This document shows, in pieces, positions 33,028 through 34,943 of a DNA stretch of 34,943 nucleotides; position 1 is the stretch's first letter; each line of letters opens with the position of its first letter. A program made the position numbers and the translations under genes. Source of the stretch: Candidatus Zixiibacteriota bacterium (lineage in GTDB: Bacteria > Zixibacteria > MSB-5A5 > GN15 > PGXB01); the NCBI GenBank assembly GCA_026397505.1, contig JAPLUR010000094.1, positions 1-34,943 on the forward strand, in the 5' to 3' direction. The notes under the pieces were generated by a model, which made no database searches, was not told the origin of the DNA, and saw only the letters and a list, made by a program, of their open reading frames with translations.

Positions 33028-33789
33028 TCAGCCGCCGCTATCAGCGGTCAGCTGCATTTGCATTGTGATGCCGCACAACTCTGAGGGCAGACTTGGCTCG
33101 ATTACTTTCGTATAGTACTCTGCCATGCATTTCGCCTGAACAGCAAGAGCACTGCGTTGTTCATCCTCAAGAGAACCCAGGTGATAAGCGTCAAAATCCA
33201 ACTGAGCGATGAACTGGGCCACGAAAAGTGCCCTTAGCGTACGAGCGATTTCCTCTGCTTGGTAGACTGGAAGCAGGACGTCGAGGTCAATTTCCTTTTG
33301 CCCAGCGGGCCAAGATCGCAAGGCGACCATCGCTTGTGGATTAGGATGCGCAATTGCTGACAGTTCCTGATAAAGAAATTGTCGCTGCTTTGCAAGTCTT
33401 TTGATAGCAGAACGGATGTCTATGGGCCTGAGCTGTTCACCGCGATACCACGCTTCGACAAGAGCGGGACGTTCGTGAAAAGCAGCACTTTGCCAGGCAG
33501 TTTCGCAGGCCAACCGGATGGCATTAGCCGCCTGTGAGTGCATCGACGATCTGGCCAACTGGAAGGCGGCTAGGAAATCGTGGATTACCTTGGAACAATG
33601 GAGCTTACAGGCTGCACCCAACCGGTCGTCGGCGTGAAGGTAGTGGCTCGTGGCTAGGCATGCCACCGCTGTATTAATGCCGTACTGACAAGCGAAAAGC
33701 TCGTCGTCGAAGTCCCGCTCGCATTTGCTAACCCGTTCTATGAGTAACTGGTTGAGTATCGGTAAAAATGATTTTTCTATTGTGCCCAT
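33028..33789 (-). CDS. All-helical DUF5677-like protein
   Basis: A 253-residue, almost purely helical protein. The central part (ANAIRLACETAWQSAAFHERP, AWYRGEQLRPIDIRSAIKRL, LYQELSAIAHPN) has the Arg/Glu helix, the short W-G segment, the DIR helix and the His-Pro-Asn end that recall DUF5677 proteins, a helical family often near toxins or defence genes. Assignment is by pattern only. Upstream on the minus strand is a strong promoter at 33949-33976. It is first in an operon with the DUF6615-like nuclease-motif protein, so a two-component module (helical sensor or toxin plus nuclease-like partner) is a fair inference. Confidence 0.55.
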   Translation of the reverse strand: MGTIEKSFLPILNQLLIERVSKCERDFDDELFACQYGINTAVACLATSHYLHADDRLGAACKLHCSKVIHDFLAAFQLARSSMHSQAANAIRLACETAWQSAAFHERPALVEAWYRGEQLRPIDIRSAIKRLAKQRQFLYQELSAIAHPNPQAMVALRSWPAGQKEIDLDVLLPVYQAEEIARTLRALFVAQFIAQLDFDAYHLGSLEDEQRSALAVQAKCMAEYYTKVIEPSLPSELCGITMQMQLTADSGG

Positions 33790-33913
33790 CGCGATTTATC
33801 CCCTACGCGGTATAACAATGATTATACAGCATGCATAAAACGGTAGCACAGGCTATTTCCAACTGTATAAGTACTTGCCGTGCCTTATTGTTGCGTATCT
33901 AAGCTCCTTATAG

Positions 33914-34020
33914 GATTCTTGCCTGCTTGTTATCTTGTTATGATATGAAGTATATCGCTCCCCCCGCATTTGTCAAGCAAAAAATCTGTCGGGTTTTTCA
34001 ATTCCTGCGGCGGGGAATTT
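33914..34020 (-). promoter_or_regulatory. Promoter of the two-gene module (repeat copy A)
   Basis: On the minus strand TTGACA (33976-33971) is followed after 16 bases by TATACT (33954-33949). The -10 lies inside GATAT-GAAGT-ATATC (plus strand), a perfect 5-bp inverted repeat that could be an operator. The whole ~105 bases recur at 34678-34785 at roughly 75-80% identity. The leader before the first gene of the module would be about 150 bases. Confidence 0.6.
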
Positions 34021-34174
34021 CGAGACTCCGAACTGCCTTTGGCGCATACCAATGGCAGGACCGCAAGACTTCGTCTGGGGTTCTGCCCTACGGGGCTTAC
34101 CATTGGTCTGAATGTCAAGCCCTCGGGCAGATGTGGACATCTGCCGCGCACAGCACAGGCGTACGGGTTTCGAT
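34021..34174. repeat. Palindromic intergenic element
   Basis: No gene. A perfect 9-bp hairpin GGCAGATGT-GG-ACATCTGCC (34126-34145) lies next to an inverted CCAATGG...CCATTGG pair (about 34050-34117). It resembles the hairpin-type fillers elsewhere in the window but has no close copy here. Confidence 0.5.
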
Positions 34175-34618
34175 CTAACCAGTTGGCTGTTGCGGCGGGC
34201 GAAGAGCGTACCTGAGAATGCATCCAAGTAACGTGGTGAGCATCTGCAGGATCGGAGAGATGATCACCATGAGGACGATCCATGCGATGAAGCTTGGAAG
34301 GGGCTGATACAAGATCAGGGGGATGCCGAAATTGGCAATTTTGGCCGGGGGACCTCCCAGCACCCGGAGCGCGGGAAGCCAGATCAGGGCAGTTATTAAG
34401 AGCGTGACCCCAGAAGTGAGCGCGGCGGCGCGCAGGACCGCCCTCAGGTCACCAGAAGTATACGGGCTGCGGATACCAAGAAATGCGGGAAGGAACCAGC
34501 CGACGGGAAAGCCGAGGAGAATGGCAAAAATCGGAACGCCCATACCCATGCCGACCGCGATGACATCGATAGCTACGAACATGGCGATTCGGAAGGTTCG
34601 ATTCACAAGGATGGACAT
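34175..34618 (-). CDS. Small polytopic membrane protein
   Basis: A 147-residue, highly hydrophobic protein with about four membrane helices (10-22, 26-44, 62-84, 108-134) and short loops. GGGGAGGAG precedes the ATG at 34618. No family motif recognised. It has its own promoter (34715-34742), a near copy of the one in front of the helical/nuclease-motif pair downstream, so the three genes may be co-regulated. Confidence 0.65.
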   Translation of the reverse strand: MSILVNRTFRIAMFVAIDVIAVGMGMGVPIFAILLGFPVGWFLPAFLGIRSPYTSGDLRAVLRAAALTSGVTLLITALIWLPALRVLGGPPAKIANFGIPLILYQPLPSFIAWIVLMVIISPILQMLTTLLGCILRYALRPPQQPTG

Positions 34619-34677
34619 GTGGTCTCCTCCCCTTCTTTGGTCAAGACACGGATATAGATCATATTCGTGCTGGTCTT

Positions 34678-34785
34678 ATGATTCTTGACTGCTTGTCATC
34701 TTGTTATGATATGAAGTATATCTCCCCACTACGTTTGTCAAGCGAGAATTTTGTCGTGGTTTCTCAATTCCTGACGGGAGGAGCT
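34678..34785 (-). promoter_or_regulatory. Promoter of the membrane protein gene (repeat copy B)
   Basis: On the minus strand TTGACA (34742-34737... just before the A/C-rich spacer) is followed after about 15-16 bases by TATACT (34720-34715), with the same GATAT-GAAGT-ATATC inverted repeat over the -10 as copy A at 33914-34020. Leader of about 90 bases. Confidence 0.55.
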
Positions 34786-34796
34786 TGAATGGGCGA

Positions 34797-34943
34797 ACAC
34801 TTCGAGGCTGTCCCATAAGTTAGTTTTATTGATATCGAAATTCAGGTTAAGGGGTTTGGGAGTGGATTTTGGCGTCCGCTGACCCTGAGAGTCCGAAAAT
34901 GCGTTTGCCAGCGTTCTATATGGGCCAGAATCATAGCTAAACT
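34797..34943 (-). mobile_element. Insertion-sequence end with possible transposase C-terminus
   Basis: The word GAGGCTGTCCCATAAGTT (34804-34821) matches the solitary IS end at 8752-8769 with one mismatch. On the minus strand a frame is open from the window edge for 33 codons to a TGA at 34844-34842, 20 bases short of this repeat. It reads ...MILAHIERWQTHFRTLRV... and could be the tail of the transposase of this element. I cannot name the IS family from so little. Confidence 0.4.

Overview
The window is a bacterial chromosome segment of about 50% GC, with Shine-Dalgarno-led genes packed into short operons. Its gene set and its many short palindromic intergenic repeats suggest an uncultured, diderm FCB-like lineage such as Zixibacteria. 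Evidence for an outer membrane is a beta-barrel protein, a lipoprotein and YajC. This placement is an inference; no rRNA is present to settle it.

Layout. 1-1613: the 3' end of an IS630-type transposase abuts the C-terminal half of a TPR-CHAT protease gene. 1978-4586 (minus strand): a CAT-anticodon tRNA, a DUF116 membrane protein, and a beta-barrel plus lipoprotein pair. 4875-8095: a compact polyamine operon (HTH-cupin regulator, speD, ornithine decarboxylase, speE) with its own promoter and terminator. 8096-9640: 1.5 kb of non-coding DNA full of diverged repeats and hairpins. 9641-12368: an AT-rich island with a 626-residue protein carrying a DUF4365-like nuclease motif, then a complete REP-associated transposase unit (RAYT between two 52-bp inverted REP hairpins) that appears to have split a small gene. 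12591-20490: a translation and maturation cluster, rpmE, yqhQ, prfA, an unknown membrane protein, tldD, tldE, a tiny Tat-signal protein, prmC and an ATC-hydrolase-like protein. 20695-23126: an acyl-adenylating enzyme coupled to an ACP-GNAT fusion. 23183-24934: nth, DUF2953 and GerW/YtfJ. 25005-27388: a MORC-like GHKL ATPase divergent from a cysteine-containing protein whose N-terminal half resembles nitrile-hydratase-like leader peptides. 27851-31662: a zinc-ribbon protein, then yajC-def-fmt-rng. 31791-34943: a YciI-like protein, a two-gene minus-strand module (an all-helical DUF5677-like protein and a DUF6615-like nuclease-motif protein), a four-helix membrane protein, and an insertion-sequence end.

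How the genes work together. SpeD, the decarboxylase and SpeE form a complete putrescine-to-spermidine route under one regulator. RF1 and its methylase PrmC sit in one cluster with L31. Def and Fmt handle the N-terminal formyl group, next to RNase G. The accessory stretches (9.6-12.4, 25.0-27.4 and 32.1-34.8 kb) carry the unfamiliar proteins. Several have nuclease or GHKL ATPase motifs typical of defence genes, but none is a defence system I can name with certainty.

The most notable unexplained items are the two-gene module whose promoter is duplicated in front of the neighbouring membrane gene, the DUF4365 gene beside the RAYT unit, the small Tat protein coupled to tldE, the adenylation enzyme with its ACP-GNAT partner, the leader-like protein at 26930, a perfect ribosome-binding site followed by AUG-UAA ahead of the GHKL gene, and a four-copy family of ~28-bp hairpins.
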